This document shows positions 1-9,700 of a DNA stretch of 64,000 nucleotides, piece after piece. Source of the stretch: Chitinophagaceae bacterium. Lineage in GTDB: Bacteria > Bacteroidota > Bacteroidia > Chitinophagales > Chitinophagaceae. The notes below the pieces were generated by a model. That model saw only the letters and a program-made list of their open reading frames with translations, ran no database searches and was not told the DNA's origin. The stretch spans positions 124,001-188,000 of the forward strand of contig JADKAZ010000004.1 of assembly GCA_016719015.1 (NCBI GenBank), in the 5' to 3' direction. Position 1 is the stretch's first letter. Every line of letters begins with the position of its first letter. The translations under genes and the position numbers were made by a program.

Positions 1-185
1 GCATTGCAACCGCCATGAACCAGGTAAATAATCAGGACTTTTCACTATGATAAATCAGATTGATTACTTACTTTAGCAGCCCGACCTAACTTTTTAAAAT
101 CCAATTGACATATTGATGGCCTGAATATATGGGATGAACAGTCCTTTCATGTATCCGATGTATTTATTAAAAACACTCCCTTTTT
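1..185. other. Window edge, no confident gene
   Basis: No gene can be called in the first 185 bases. Plus frame 3 is open from the window edge to a TGA at 48-50 and could be the last 15 or so codons of a gene that begins outside the window, but nothing in it is recognisable. The rest is AT-rich with no clear -7 box or hairpin before the ATG at 186. Confidence 0.3.
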
Positions 186-797
186 ATGAAAATTTTCTGT
201 GTTGGCCGCAATTATGTTGCACATGCTGAAGAATTAGGCAACGAGGTTCCCGATGAACCGGTAATCTTTATGAAACCTAAGAGTGCCTTGCTTCAACCGC
301 ATACGCCATTTTATTACCCCGAGTTTACTAACGAGCTGCATTATGAATGTGAGCTGGTGTTACGGATCAGCAAGAATGGTAAATACATCCAGGATAAGTT
401 TGCCGGTAAATATTACGATGCTATAACAGCCGGTATTGATTTTACAGCAAGGGATATACAAAACGAACTGAAAGCAAAAGGCCTGCCCTGGGAAAAAGCA
501 AAAGCCTGGGACAACTCAGCAGTTATTGGCAAATGGATTCCGCTTACAAATATTAAGAACAAGAAGGATATCAATTTCTGTATGTATAAAAACAAGGAAT
601 TGGTTCAACAGAGCAATTCTTCTAACATGATCCACAGCTTTGATAAGATAGTTGCTTATATCTCTAATTATTTTTCCGTCAATATCGGCGATATAATTTT
701 TACAGGTACACCGGCCGGTGTAGGTGAAGTGGTGGTAGGAGACGAACTGGAAGGCTTTATTGAAGACGATAGCATGTTTACCCTCGAAGTAAAATAG
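186..797 (+). CDS. Fumarylacetoacetate hydrolase family protein
   Basis: A 203-residue single-domain member of the FAH family, which contains divalent-metal-dependent hydrolases, isomerases and decarboxylases acting on acylpyruvate-like substrates. The sequence opens with the family start KIFCVGRNYVAHAEE, has the metal-binding ExE pair in HYECELVL (about residues 52-59), the Asp-bearing stretch ITAGIDFTARD (about 80-90) and the late GTPAGVG motif (about 177-183). Length matches the short YcgM/FAHD1-like subgroup (about 200-220 residues). The substrate cannot be told from sequence; acylpyruvase or oxaloacetate decarboxylase activity is known in this subgroup. It is monocistronic, closed by a terminator at 818-846. 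The family call is secure, the reaction is not. Confidence 0.9.
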   Translation: MKIFCVGRNYVAHAEELGNEVPDEPVIFMKPKSALLQPHTPFYYPEFTNELHYECELVLRISKNGKYIQDKFAGKYYDAITAGIDFTARDIQNELKAKGLPWEKAKAWDNSAVIGKWIPLTNIKNKKDINFCMYKNKELVQQSNSSNMIHSFDKIVAYISNYFSVNIGDIIFTGTPAGVGEVVVGDELEGFIEDDSMFTLEVK

Positions 798-817
798 ACC
801 TGACCAATTGCTTATAT

Positions 818-846
818 AAAAGCCATTTGCATCGCAGATGGCTTTT
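818..846 (+). terminator. Terminator after the FAH gene
   Basis: AAAAGCCATTTGC (818-830) pairs with GCAGATGGCTTTT (834-846) with one wobble position, leaving a 3-base loop and followed by GTTTTT. It lies 21 bases after the stop codon. Confidence 0.8.
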
Positions 847-871
847 GTTTTTATGAAGAAGGACTTTAGTA

Positions 872-879
872 TAAATTTG
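872..879 (+). promoter_or_regulatory. -7 box of the first E1 gene
   Basis: TAAATTTG matches the Bacteroidota -7 consensus TAnnTTTG exactly and lies 19 bases before the ATG at 899. A TTG at 845-847 is a possible -33 element but the spacing (24 bases) is long and it overlaps the preceding terminator. Confidence 0.55.
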
Positions 880-898
880 CGCATTATTGTTTGCTTAC

Positions 899-2968
899 AT
901 GATTGATACTACTATATTACTACGGGCCTACCGCTTAATGAGCCAGGTGAAAACAATGGCTGAAACATATGAAGCCAACCGGTCCATTTGTAAATATGTC
1001 CATTCTACTTCAAGAGGGCATGAGGCCATCCAATTAGCCACAGCTTTTCAATTACAACCACAGGATTTTGTAAGTCCTTATTACAGGGATGAAAGTTTGA
1101 TCATGGGTCTTGGCTTTACACCTTATGAGCAGATGCTGCAATTGCTGGCCAAAGGCAATGATATTTTCACCGGTGGCCGTGAATATTATTCGCATCCTAA
1201 TTACCGGGGACATGATAAGCCAACGATGATCCACCAGAGCAGTGCCACAGGTATGCAGGCGATACCAACAACAGGGATTGCACAGGGGATAAAATACAAG
1301 GCCTCCCTGGCCTCCGAAGCAGAAGCCTCCCCAAACCACTTTGAAGGAGGGGCTATCGTTATCTGCTCACTGGGCGATGCAAGTATAACAGAAGGAGAAG
1401 TAAGTGAGGCATTTCAATTCGCAGTATTGAAACAATTACCGATCATTTATTTGATACAGGATAACAACTGGGGAATAAGTGTTACGGGAGAAGAAGCCAG
1501 GGCAATGAATGCTTTTGAATTTGCCGCTGGTTTTAAAGGAATGAACCGGGTTCAGGTAGATGGTAGTGATTTTGAAGCTTCTTATTCGGTCATGAAAGAC
1601 GTAGTTGAATTTGTACGGCGGGAAAGAAAACCATACCTCGTTCATGCACAGGTGCCGTTGCTTGGCCATCACACAAGTGGTGTTAGAAAAGAATTTTACA
1701 GAAGTGATGAAGATTGGGCGAAGCATTCAGAACATGATCCTAATCCCAAACTTCGCCGGAAATTATTGGAAAGGGGAGTAGCAGAAAGTGATTTACAGCA
1801 AATAGAAAAAGAAGCGGCAGCATTAGTGGCTGCTGATTTTACAAAAGCAGTGGCCGCACCGGAACCCGATCCTTCAACGGTAGGAGACCATGTGTTTGTG
1901 CCAACAACAATAACAGAAGAGAAAGGGGAGAGAAGCCCAGCCGGCGCAGAAAAAATAATGATGGTGGATGCTGCACTATTTGCAATCCGTGAAATAATGG
2001 AACGACACCCCGAAGCTATTTTATACGGACAGGATGTTGGAAAAAGATTGGGCGGAGTATTCCGTGAAGCAGCGACACTGGGAGAGCAATTTGGAGATCA
2101 CCGGGTTTTTAATACTGCAATACAAGAAGCTTATGTGGTGGGCTCAACTGTTGGTATGTGTGCAGTAGGGTTAAAGCCAATAGTGGAAGTTCAGTTTGCA
2201 GATTATATTTATCCCGGGTTTAATCAATTGGTGACAGAAGTTTCTAAAAGCTGTTATCTCACTTGTGGTAAATTTCCTGTGTCAATGATCTTGCGGGTTC
2301 CTGTGGGTGCCTACGGTGGCGGCGGGCCTTATCATAGTGGTAGTGTGGAAACCACTGTCCTTTCCATAAAAGGAATTAAAGTAGCTTATCCATCTAACGC
2401 TGCGGATATGAAAGGATTAATGAAAGCGGCCTACTACGATCCTAACCCGGTAGTGATGCTGGAACATAAGGGCCTCTACTGGAGTAAAGTGCCGGGTACC
2501 GAAGAGGCAAAAACTGCTGAACCATCCAACGATTATATCCTGCCATTTGGCAAAGCAAATATTGTAGTAAAGGCTTCTGATAAATCAATCGAAAACGGAG
2601 AGAGCTGTGTTGTGATCACTTATGGAATGGGTGTGTATTGGGCCAAAGGGGCTGCTAAAAATTTTAATCAGCAAATAGAAGTAGTCGATTTGCGTACCTT
2701 ATTTCCGCTGGATGAAGAACTGATTTTTTCAAGAGTAAAAGCACATGGCAAATGCTTGGTACTTACAGAAGAACAGCAAAACAATTCTTTTGCTGAAGCA
2801 TTAGCCGGACGCATTTCTAAAAGTTGCTTTCAATCATTGGATGCACCGGTTGAAGTGTTAGGTGCATTAAACCTGCCAGCTGTGCCAATGAATATGGGAT
2901 TGGAAAAAGCGATGTTGCCGAATGAGGAGAAGTTGACGAGTGTTTTGAAACAGCTACTTACTAATTAG
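899..2968 (+). CDS. 2-oxoacid dehydrogenase E1, fused alpha and beta subunits
   Basis: Thiamine-diphosphate-dependent E1 of a 2-oxoacid dehydrogenase complex, most likely the branched-chain type (2-oxoisovalerate), which decarboxylates the oxoacid and passes the acyl group to E2 lipoamide. The alpha-like half (about residues 1-330) carries the ThDP motif as GDA (residue 160) ending in QDNNWGIS about 30 residues later; the beta-like half starts near residue 352 (YGQDVG) and has the YPGFNQL and [13 protein letters not shown] stretches of transketolase-like beta subunits. I start it at the ATG at 899 rather than the in-frame TTG at 887 because of the -7 box at 872. E2 and E3 are not in the window. 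It overlaps convergent aspS by 4 bases. Substrate specificity is inferred; a paralogue begins at 61814. Confidence 0.9.
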   Translation: MIDTTILLRAYRLMSQVKTMAETYEANRSICKYVHSTSRGHEAIQLATAFQLQPQDFVSPYYRDESLIMGLGFTPYEQMLQLLAKGNDIFTGGREYYSHPNYRGHDKPTMIHQSSATGMQAIPTTGIAQGIKYKASLASEAEASPNHFEGGAIVICSLGDASITEGEVSEAFQFAVLKQLPIIYLIQDNNWGISVTGEEARAMNAFEFAAGFKGMNRVQVDGSDFEASYSVMKDVVEFVRRERKPYLVHAQVPLLGHHTSGVRKEFYRSDEDWAKHSEHDPNPKLRRKLLERGVAESDLQQIEKEAAALVAADFTKAVAAPEPDPSTVGDHVFVPTTITEEKGERSPAGAEKIMMVDAALFAIREIMERHPEAILYGQDVGKRLGGVFREAATLGEQFGDHRVFNTAIQEAYVVGSTVGMCAVGLKPIVEVQFADYIYPGFNQLVTEVSKSCYLTCGKFPVSMILRVPVGAYGGGGPYHSGSVETTVLSIKGIKVAYPSNAADMKGLMKAAYYDPNPVVMLEHKGLYWSKVPGTEEAKTAEPSNDYILPFGKANIVVKASDKSIENGESCVVITYGMGVYWAKGAAKNFNQQIEVVDLRTLFPLDEELIFSRVKAHGKCLVLTEEQQNNSFAEALAGRISKSCFQSLDAPVEVLGALNLPAVPMNMGLEKAMLPNEEKLTSVLKQLLTN

Positions 2969-4794
2969 CTTTTCAAATTCAACTTTATCTGCAATTCCTC
3001 AAACTGCTTTTCATCAATTGTAGAAGGTGCATCTAACATCACATCTCTTCCGGCATTATTTTTTGGAAAAGCAATAAAGTCACGGATGCTTTCGCTGCCA
3101 CCGAGGATAGCACAAAGACGGTCGAAGCCAAAAGCAATACCACCATGGGGCGGAGCTCCGAATTCAAAAGCGCCGAGTAAGAAGCCGAACTTATGTTGTT
3201 GCTCAGCCGCATCCATACCCAATGCTGCAAACATTTTTTCCTGCAATTCCCGCTGGTGGATACGGATTGAACCTCCGCCGATCTCATTGCCATTCATAAC
3301 CATATCATACGCATTAGCTTTTATACTGGCATACGGATGTTTCAGGTATTCGGCTGCATTGTCAATAACAGGATTGTTATTGATCATGGTTTCAATCTGT
3401 GTTGGTTTGGGTGAAGTAAACGGATGGTGACGGGCTACCCAACGGTTTCCTTCTTCATCATATTCAAATAATGGGAAGTCCAATACCCATAGCAATTTAT
3501 ATACATCATCTTTTCTTAAACCTAAACGGGTTGCCATTTCCATTCTTAAATCGCTGATAGCTTTTCTTGTTCTTTCTTCTGCACCAGCCAGTATTAAAAT
3601 TAAATCGCCGGGTTTTGCATTGGCTGCAGCAGTAATGGCTTTCAGTTTTTCTTCACTGTAAAATTTATCTACGCTGCTTTTATAAGTACCATCGGCATTT
3701 ACTTTAATAAATACCAGGCCTTTCATGCCTATCTGCGGACGTTTTACCCATTCTGTCAACTCATCTGTTTGTTTGCGGCTATATTCACTACAACCGGGAA
3801 CGGAAATTGCCAATACTGTTTCTGCTTCGTCAAACACTTTAAAATCAACGCCGCTTATTAAGGCAACACTATCTTGCTTATCCGTATAAACAGTGGCAGG
3901 CTTTTTCAGGTTTAGCACTTTCATGTCAAACCGGATGTCTGGCTTGTCGTTACCATAATTCCACATGGCATCTTCCCATGTCATCCGTTGAAGCGTTTCG
4001 GTATAGTCAATGCCTTTTACTTCTTTGAAGATCGATTTTATCATCCCTTCAAACATGTTCAGGATATCTTCCTGTTCTACAAAAGCCATTTCACAATCTA
4101 TCTGGGTAAACTCAGGCTGGCGATCGGCCCGCAGATCTTCATCCCGGAAACATTTTACAATCTGGTAATAGCGGTCGTAACCACTTACCATTAATAATTG
4201 CTTGAAGGTTTGCGGTGATTGTGGAAGTGCATAAAATTGTCCCGGGTTCATTCTGGAAGGAACAACAAAATCCCTGGCACCTTCCGGGGTTGATTTGATA
4301 AGAAACGGCGTTTCAATATCCATGAAATTTTGCTGATGCAAATAATTTCTTGCTGCACGGTTTACTGCATAACGGAGTTCCAGATTTTTCTTAACCGCAT
4401 TGCGGCGTAAATCAAGGAAACGATATTTCATTCTAATATCATCGCCGCCATCTGTATCGTCCTGGATAGTGAATGGAGGAACAGCGGATTTATTTAAAAC
4501 CTTAAATGATGAAACGAGTAGCTCAATTTCGCCTGTGGGGATGTTGGTATTTTTATTACTTCTTTCATTCACTGTTCCTGTTGCCTGCAGCACAAACTCA
4601 CGGCCCAAAGGATTTTCTTCAAGCAGTTTATTTAAATCTTCACCAAATAATAATTGCGTGATGCCATAACGATCACGGAGGTCAACGAAAGTAATGGCTC
4701 CGAATTTTCGGACGGTTTGCACCCAGCCGGCCAGTGTTACTTCTGTTCCTTTGTTTGCTAATCTTAATTCACCGCATGTGTGAGTTCTGTACAT
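2965..4794 (-). CDS. aspS: Aspartyl-tRNA synthetase
   Basis: Class II aminoacyl-tRNA synthetase that charges tRNA-Asp in the cytoplasm, 609 residues. It has the N-terminal OB-fold anticodon-binding domain (about 1-105, with [19 protein letters not shown]), motif 2 in the stretch [16 protein letters not shown] (about residue 217), a bacterial-type GAD insertion (about 300-420) and motif 3 [10 protein letters not shown] near residue 545. The length is typical of bacterial AspRS. The ATG at 4794 is preferred to the TTG at 4803 because it gives the usual [10 protein letters not shown] start. An exact -7 box lies at 4818-4825. The gene runs convergent with the E1 gene and shares its stop tetranucleotide. 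Confidence 0.97.
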   Translation of the reverse strand: MYRTHTCGELRLANKGTEVTLAGWVQTVRKFGAITFVDLRDRYGITQLLFGEDLNKLLEENPLGREFVLQATGTVNERSNKNTNIPTGEIELLVSSFKVLNKSAVPPFTIQDDTDGGDDIRMKYRFLDLRRNAVKKNLELRYAVNRAARNYLHQQNFMDIETPFLIKSTPEGARDFVVPSRMNPGQFYALPQSPQTFKQLLMVSGYDRYYQIVKCFRDEDLRADRQPEFTQIDCEMAFVEQEDILNMFEGMIKSIFKEVKGIDYTETLQRMTWEDAMWNYGNDKPDIRFDMKVLNLKKPATVYTDKQDSVALISGVDFKVFDEAETVLAISVPGCSEYSRKQTDELTEWVKRPQIGMKGLVFIKVNADGTYKSSVDKFYSEEKLKAITAAANAKPGDLILILAGAEERTRKAISDLRMEMATRLGLRKDDVYKLLWVLDFPLFEYDEEGNRWVARHHPFTSPKPTQIETMINNNPVIDNAAEYLKHPYASIKANAYDMVMNGNEIGGGSIRIHQRELQEKMFAALGMDAAEQQHKFGFLLGAFEFGAPPHGGIAFGFDRLCAILGGSESIRDFIAFPKNNAGRDVMLDAPSTIDEKQFEELQIKLNLKS

Positions 4795-4817
4795 AGTAAT
4801 CAACCTTTTCTGAGGCG

Positions 4818-4825
4818 CAAAGATA
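4818..4825 (-). promoter_or_regulatory. -7 box of aspS
   Basis: On the minus strand this reads TATCTTTG, an exact TAnnTTTG, 23 bases before the aspS ATG at 4794. It predicts a leader of about 20 bases. Confidence 0.55.
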
Positions 4826-5175
4826 ACAATGCGGGGCCTATTTTAAGGCCATTTGAAGGGATTTAAGGATACGGGGAAACAACCAGATATTTTAGATTTA
4901 TATGGTACCCCCCCCGATAATTTAAGCAGTTATTTATAAGGCATGTACTTGCTATCTGTAAAATGGTTCAACCAGAAAACTGTTATCCCAGCAAAAAATA
5001 TCATAACACAATAGTGTAAGGGCTTGTAATTTGAGAAATGTTTACTTACATTTAGAAACTGGTCCGAACCCTTTGTAATGAAAAACCTATAAAATCCAAC
5101 TCATGATTACCCTTGCCATCATTTATTTTGTCCGCCGTTTAGTGTTGCAGAACAAGAGGAAACAACAACTGGCAA
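4826..5175. other. Intergenic region, no gene seen
   Basis: About 350 bases between aspS and the small membrane protein. It holds a run of eight C at 4908-4915 and otherwise AT-rich sequence. A 27-codon open frame (5103-5186, plus) resembles the tail of a membrane protein but overlaps the next gene and has no support. Confidence 0.4.
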
Positions 5176-5586
5176 TTACAGCGTAACAGCTTTTTTCATT
5201 TTTAATTCCCTGGGTCGCTGAATGGTGTAGTAATACAGCAAGACCAATACACCGGTTATAAATGGAATTAATGCCAGGTGCTTACCTGTGTACTCTCTCC
5301 ATACATGCATTTCATCGAAACCAAGAAACTCACTGATCATCCAATAGGCATTGGCTGTTATCCAGAAAACAATAGCAAGGTTGTGTGCCAGCTCTGATTT
5401 AATACTGCTGTTTTTCCAGGCAATCCATATTGCAATGGATAAAGTAGGTACGATCATAATAATCCCCAATTCCTTCCATATCATACACCAGCTTATGTCT
5501 TTGAAAAGCCAGAAAACGATATGAAAATTTTCGAGACGGCGAAAACTGGCCGGGATACTGTAGTCAGACTCGTTGGATGGGTTCAT
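5176..5586 (-). CDS. Small multi-pass membrane protein of unknown function
   Basis: 136 residues with about four hydrophobic segments: around 24-38, 42-58 (GIIMIVPTLSIAIWIAW), 68-88 (LAIVFWITANAYWMISEFLGF) and 104-118 (ALIPFITGVLVLLYYY), ending in a basic cytoplasmic tail. I do not recognise a family. It stands alone on the minus strand, so context gives no clue to its role. ORF length, ATG start and consistent membrane topology support it as a real gene. Confidence 0.7.
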   Translation of the reverse strand: MNPSNESDYSIPASFRRLENFHIVFWLFKDISWCMIWKELGIIMIVPTLSIAIWIAWKNSSIKSELAHNLAIVFWITANAYWMISEFLGFDEMHVWREYTGKHLALIPFITGVLVLLYYYTIQRPRELKMKKAVTL

Positions 5587-5639
5587 GGTAATAATATTGA
5601 TGAAAATTCAATACCCAATAAAATTACGCTTTGATTACA

Positions 5640-6707
5640 TCAGAAAACATTTCTGGAGAGTATTTTCTGAAAGCGGTTTATATCTGCTTCTGGATTAATT
5701 GGTTTGCCATAGCAAAGATGTTCCACCAATTGTTTGGCAAAGAAAGGTGCCAATGAACAACCCTTAGTACCCATGCCATTTAATAATCCAATGTTTTTAT
5801 AAAGCGGATGCAAACCAACAAAAGGTCTTCTCTCTAAGGTAGCAGGACGAACCCCTGCCAAATGTGCCTTTATTGTAAAGGGCAATTTCAACCATTCTTT
5901 TAATAAGGCTTCTGTTTTTTCCCTGAACTCCGTTGTGATATCGGGAGTATCAAACTGCCATGCATAGTTGGACCCTATCCACCATAAACCCGGTGTGGTT
6001 AATGGTACCAGCATCATCCCTTTTTTATAAATATAACTGGCTGGTAAATCAGGAATCTCCACTATCATTAGTTCGCCTTTATTAGGCGCAAAAGGCAGAG
6101 CTTCAAAATATGGGTTAGCGGCACTGCTGTTACCATCGCAAAAAATTATTTTATTAGCAGTGATGTTCTTATACTGAATTGAATCTGGTAATACCCGCAA
6201 CTGATCTATCTCAAACACTTCTTGTAGTAACTGTTCCTTATTTAATAATTTCTGCCGCCATGCTGGAAGCAATGTTTCAAGATGTGCTGTGTAAACCGGC
6301 TTTATTTCGCCGCAACCAAAGCTGTAGTTAAAATGATTAAGGAAATGATATTGCTCCGGGTAGCTATAAACATACTGCCCTTTCTCTTCCACCCGTTGCA
6401 TAAAACCGACCCTCATTTGTGGGCTTGGGAAGAAGTCGATAATGTTTTTGGAAGAGATAGCCGTGATATTTAATTCTTTTCCTAATGCGCTATAAGCGGT
6501 CGATGCAAAAGGGAGTATTTTATCTGCCATCCAAACCTCGGCATGGCGCCGACCAGTGACGGGATTAATGATGCCAGCAGAAATCCTGGAAGGTGAATTT
6601 TTATTATCGTTATCAATGACTATAAAAGAACTGCCTTCCTTTTCAAGGTAGTAGCTAAGCCATGTACCGCTAATTCCCTGACCAATTATTAAATAGTCAA
6701 CAGTCAT
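5640..6707 (-). CDS. FAD-dependent oxidoreductase, DAO family
   Basis: 355-residue D-amino-acid-oxidase-like flavoprotein. The N-terminus has the Rossmann dinucleotide motif IIGQGISGTWLSYYLEKEG and the acidic end of the second strand (VID). Further family marks are RISAGIINPVTGRR near residue 45 and NGMGTKGCSLAPFFA near the C-terminus, the latter like the C-terminal domain of MnmC and glycine/sarcosine oxidases. It probably oxidises a secondary amine or amino acid; the substrate is unknown. It is too short for a full MnmC, which also has a methyltransferase domain. The ATG at 6707 is chosen over 6731 because a perfect -7 box ends 4 bases before it. Confidence 0.85.
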   Translation of the reverse strand: MTVDYLIIGQGISGTWLSYYLEKEGSSFIVIDNDNKNSPSRISAGIINPVTGRRHAEVWMADKILPFASTAYSALGKELNITAISSKNIIDFFPSPQMRVGFMQRVEEKGQYVYSYPEQYHFLNHFNYSFGCGEIKPVYTAHLETLLPAWRQKLLNKEQLLQEVFEIDQLRVLPDSIQYKNITANKIIFCDGNSSAANPYFEALPFAPNKGELMIVEIPDLPASYIYKKGMMLVPLTTPGLWWIGSNYAWQFDTPDITTEFREKTEALLKEWLKLPFTIKAHLAGVRPATLERRPFVGLHPLYKNIGLLNGMGTKGCSLAPFFAKQLVEHLCYGKPINPEADINRFQKILSRNVF

Positions 6708-6711
6708 ATGG

Positions 6712-6719
6712 CAAAAATA
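6712..6719 (-). promoter_or_regulatory. -7 box, predicted leaderless start of the FAD oxidoreductase
   Basis: On the minus strand TATTTTTG matches TAnnTTTG exactly and ends 4 bases before the ATG at 6707. It overlaps the arm of the preceding gene's terminator hairpin by 5 bases. No -33 element is evident. Confidence 0.55.
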
Positions 6720-6752
6720 AGCAGGCCACACTTCTATATCGCCTGCTTATTT
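6715..6752 (-). terminator. Terminator of the alpha-2-macroglobulin-like gene
   Basis: Perfect 12-bp inverted repeat: AAATAAGCAGGC (6715-6726) and GCCTGCTTATTT (6741-6752), followed on the minus strand by TTG. It lies 18 bases past the stop at 6771. Confidence 0.75.
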
Positions 6753-6770
6753 ATTTATCCTTTTCCAACT

Positions 6771-9700
6771 TCATTCTACATTAATTCTTACCCCTTCGCT
6801 GTGTGAAGTAAATTCTGGTGCATACATGCACTGAATCGTTGTAATTCCATTACTGAAATTACCGGCATGTGTAGCGAACAACGTGTATTCGAATACATAT
6901 GTTCCTCTTCTCAGGTAACTAAAGAAGAAGTTAGTGCTGGCATCTTTGGTGGTTTCGTAATATCCTAATCCGCCCTGCCATTTATAGCTACTCAGTACAT
7001 TCACCGGTTCCAGGGCAGCTGCTCTCATATCTTTCATGTGTACATATTCCATATCACGGTCAACACGGAGCTCTACCCTTACTTTTATCTTGTCTCCGAT
7101 TTTAATGGCATCACCATTATTAACCGGTGTAATGACCGGACCACGGTCTGTATTTTTTTCTACAAATAGTTTTTTTGAAAGTTTGAGTGGGGTAGTAGCA
7201 GTGGTTATTTTATCAAGGTCTTCGAAGTACTGCCAGTAAACACCGCCCCAGGAAGCCCCCCCACCCCCGGAAGGGGAGATCTTAGAGTCAGTAACTGTAA
7301 CAGTCACTTTACCCATTTCAGGGTTTACTTTCGATCCTTCAATTATTTTTTTGAAATAACCTGTACCCGCTTCTTGCCCGGCATCTGTTGATTTGATTAT
7401 TGTAGTGCCTAGCTTAACTTCAACAACTGGTTCATTGCTTAGCCATTCAGTTCCCTGTAATAGCAACGCATAACAAGCCTCCGCGGTGGCTTTTGTTGTT
7501 TTCCAATTATTCGTTTGTTTGTTTTTCAACAACCATGTCCGCAGGTCATCCACAGTTTTTGTGTCCTTGCCCACTTCCTGGAAAGCTTCGATCAACAACG
7601 ACTGTGTTTCAATCGGGGCCTGGTACCAGAACCAGCCATTTACCTGGTCTTTCCAATACATTCCTAATTCTTCATTGGTAATGGAGGTTTCTTTTAAAGA
7701 CTTCAGAATTGCTGCAGGTGTTTTTGCGTCATCGATCCTGTGCAATGCCAGTGCAATCATGCCCTGCATGTATTTGCCTTGGCCGACCCAATACTGCTGG
7801 GATTGTTTTTGATAATAATTATAAGCTGTTTGCGAAGCCGCATCAATTTTATACTCCGGGAAAAAACTCCTCATGTATAAATATTGTATTTGAGTGTAAC
7901 CAATGTTCTGCGATTTCAGGTTGGCTTTGTATTTGATCAAATAATCATAATCTTCTTTTATTTTTCTATCGAGGTAAGGAATAGCGGTTAATAAGATAGC
8001 TTTTAATTTATCCTCCTGTCCTTTGGCGAAGGCGTTCAATTTTTTCAAATGACCAATGCCTGTAGCAATGTATTGTGTCATGTAACGGTCGTCGGGGCCA
8101 CCGGTAAACCATACAAAACCGCCATTGCTGCTTTGCATTTGCTTTAGTTTGTCATACGAACTGTTCAATTGTTCGCTCATCTTTATCATGTCAAACAGCA
8201 AGGCTATATTTCTCTTTTGCTCCGCTTCATTTTTTGCCTGTAAAACCCAAGGGGTCTCTTCGAGTAATACCGCTTTTAATTCCTGGTTCTTTTGCAGGTT
8301 ACTCATTAGCGCTGCTGTGTCTTTTATTTTCCATTGTTCAAATACCTGTTTGATGCGGGGAGATGAGTTGGATATAAATGTGGCTAATGAATTGGCATAA
8401 TACCGGTTCCAGGTTTGCTCTGCACATTCATATGGATACTCCATCAGGTAAGGCAGGGCCTGTACTGCATACCAGGCTGGGTTACTTGTATATTCCAATG
8501 TAAGGGAATAATGCTGTAATGTTTCACTGCTACCGGATTTTAGCAATTTATCGAATGTAAAATTCTTTGTTCCGGCTCCTCTCATTGGTAACGGCATTGT
8601 TTCTGTTACCAGCATTCTATTGGTGAGAACCGGCAAAGCATTTTCTTCACCATCACTGTAGTTGCCGGCTTTTGCAACAATTCTCCACACCAGTGCTTTA
8701 TTGAACTGGTAGGGGATTTCAATCGGGAATTTCACCGCTTCACTTTGTCCGGCTGCTACTGTGAAATATTGGTTAGCGACCATATTCCTGAACCGGCCAT
8801 CAACTCGTTCGTTTGTTTCAGCATCAAATAATTGAAATTCTGCTGTACCTGTCATTTCCTTATCCGTAAGGTTAACAATCTTAGCGCTGAACTCCATTTT
8901 ATCGCCTTCTCGTAAAAAACGGGGTGCATTCGGTTGTACCATCAGTTCTTTCTGAGTAACAATTTCTTTGGTACTGCTCCCGAATGCAGCTTCTTTTGTA
9001 TGTGCCAGGGCCATGAATTTCCATTTGGTCAATGCTTCAGGCATAGTAAAAGAAAATTCAATAGCACCGCTGCTGTCGGTTTTTAAATCGGGTAAGAAGA
9101 AAGCTGTTTCGTTAAAATTTTTACGGATTTTGACATCACCGGATTGCTCTGTTTTTTTTGTAATACTTATTTCATTTGTAGTAACATTCAACCCTGCCAC
9201 TTTACCGGTCAGTTTTTTCTGAACATCATCTTTTGATTCCTCATTACTTTCTCCCTCAGGAGCACTGCTGGCAACTGCGTCACTATCTGCCGTTACGGGC
9301 TTTGATAAGCGCATCAACTTTGGATTCCCTCCGTAAAAGTCTCCACCATTGTATCCATTCAAACCGGAAAAGAGATAATCGTAACGTTTGTCAACATACT
9401 TTGATTGATCATCATTTATATACCGCTGGTTTGATTCAACCCCGGTAAAATTGTGTGAACCATTCCAGCTGCGGCTATTGTAGTAAGAAGTCCAGATATA
9501 TGGCTGGCTCCAGCTATGCGGATAGAACTGATCGAGTGATGCATCGTACATACTCGCCAGCATTTCAGCAGCTACTTTCTCATTTTTGTAACCGCTTATT
9601 TTCAGCTTCCATTTTTCTTCGCTGCCGGGCAATGTTTTGTCACGGTAAGTAGCATATTCAATAGACAGGTCTTTATTTGTCCATGGAATATTTATTGTTT

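Noticed and set aside
516..884. 122-codon minus-strand frame over the FAH gene
   Set aside because: It mirrors the FAH coding frame and covers the terminator and promoter between two genes; no family or start signal.
4908..4915. Run of eight C as a possible phase-variation tract
   Set aside because: It lies in an intergenic region about 100 bases beyond the aspS -7 box and not in a coding frame or promoter core.
5103..5186. 27-codon plus-strand frame with a hydrophobic N-terminal half
   Set aside because: Short, overlaps the 3' end of the membrane protein gene on the other strand, no promoter or known small-protein family.
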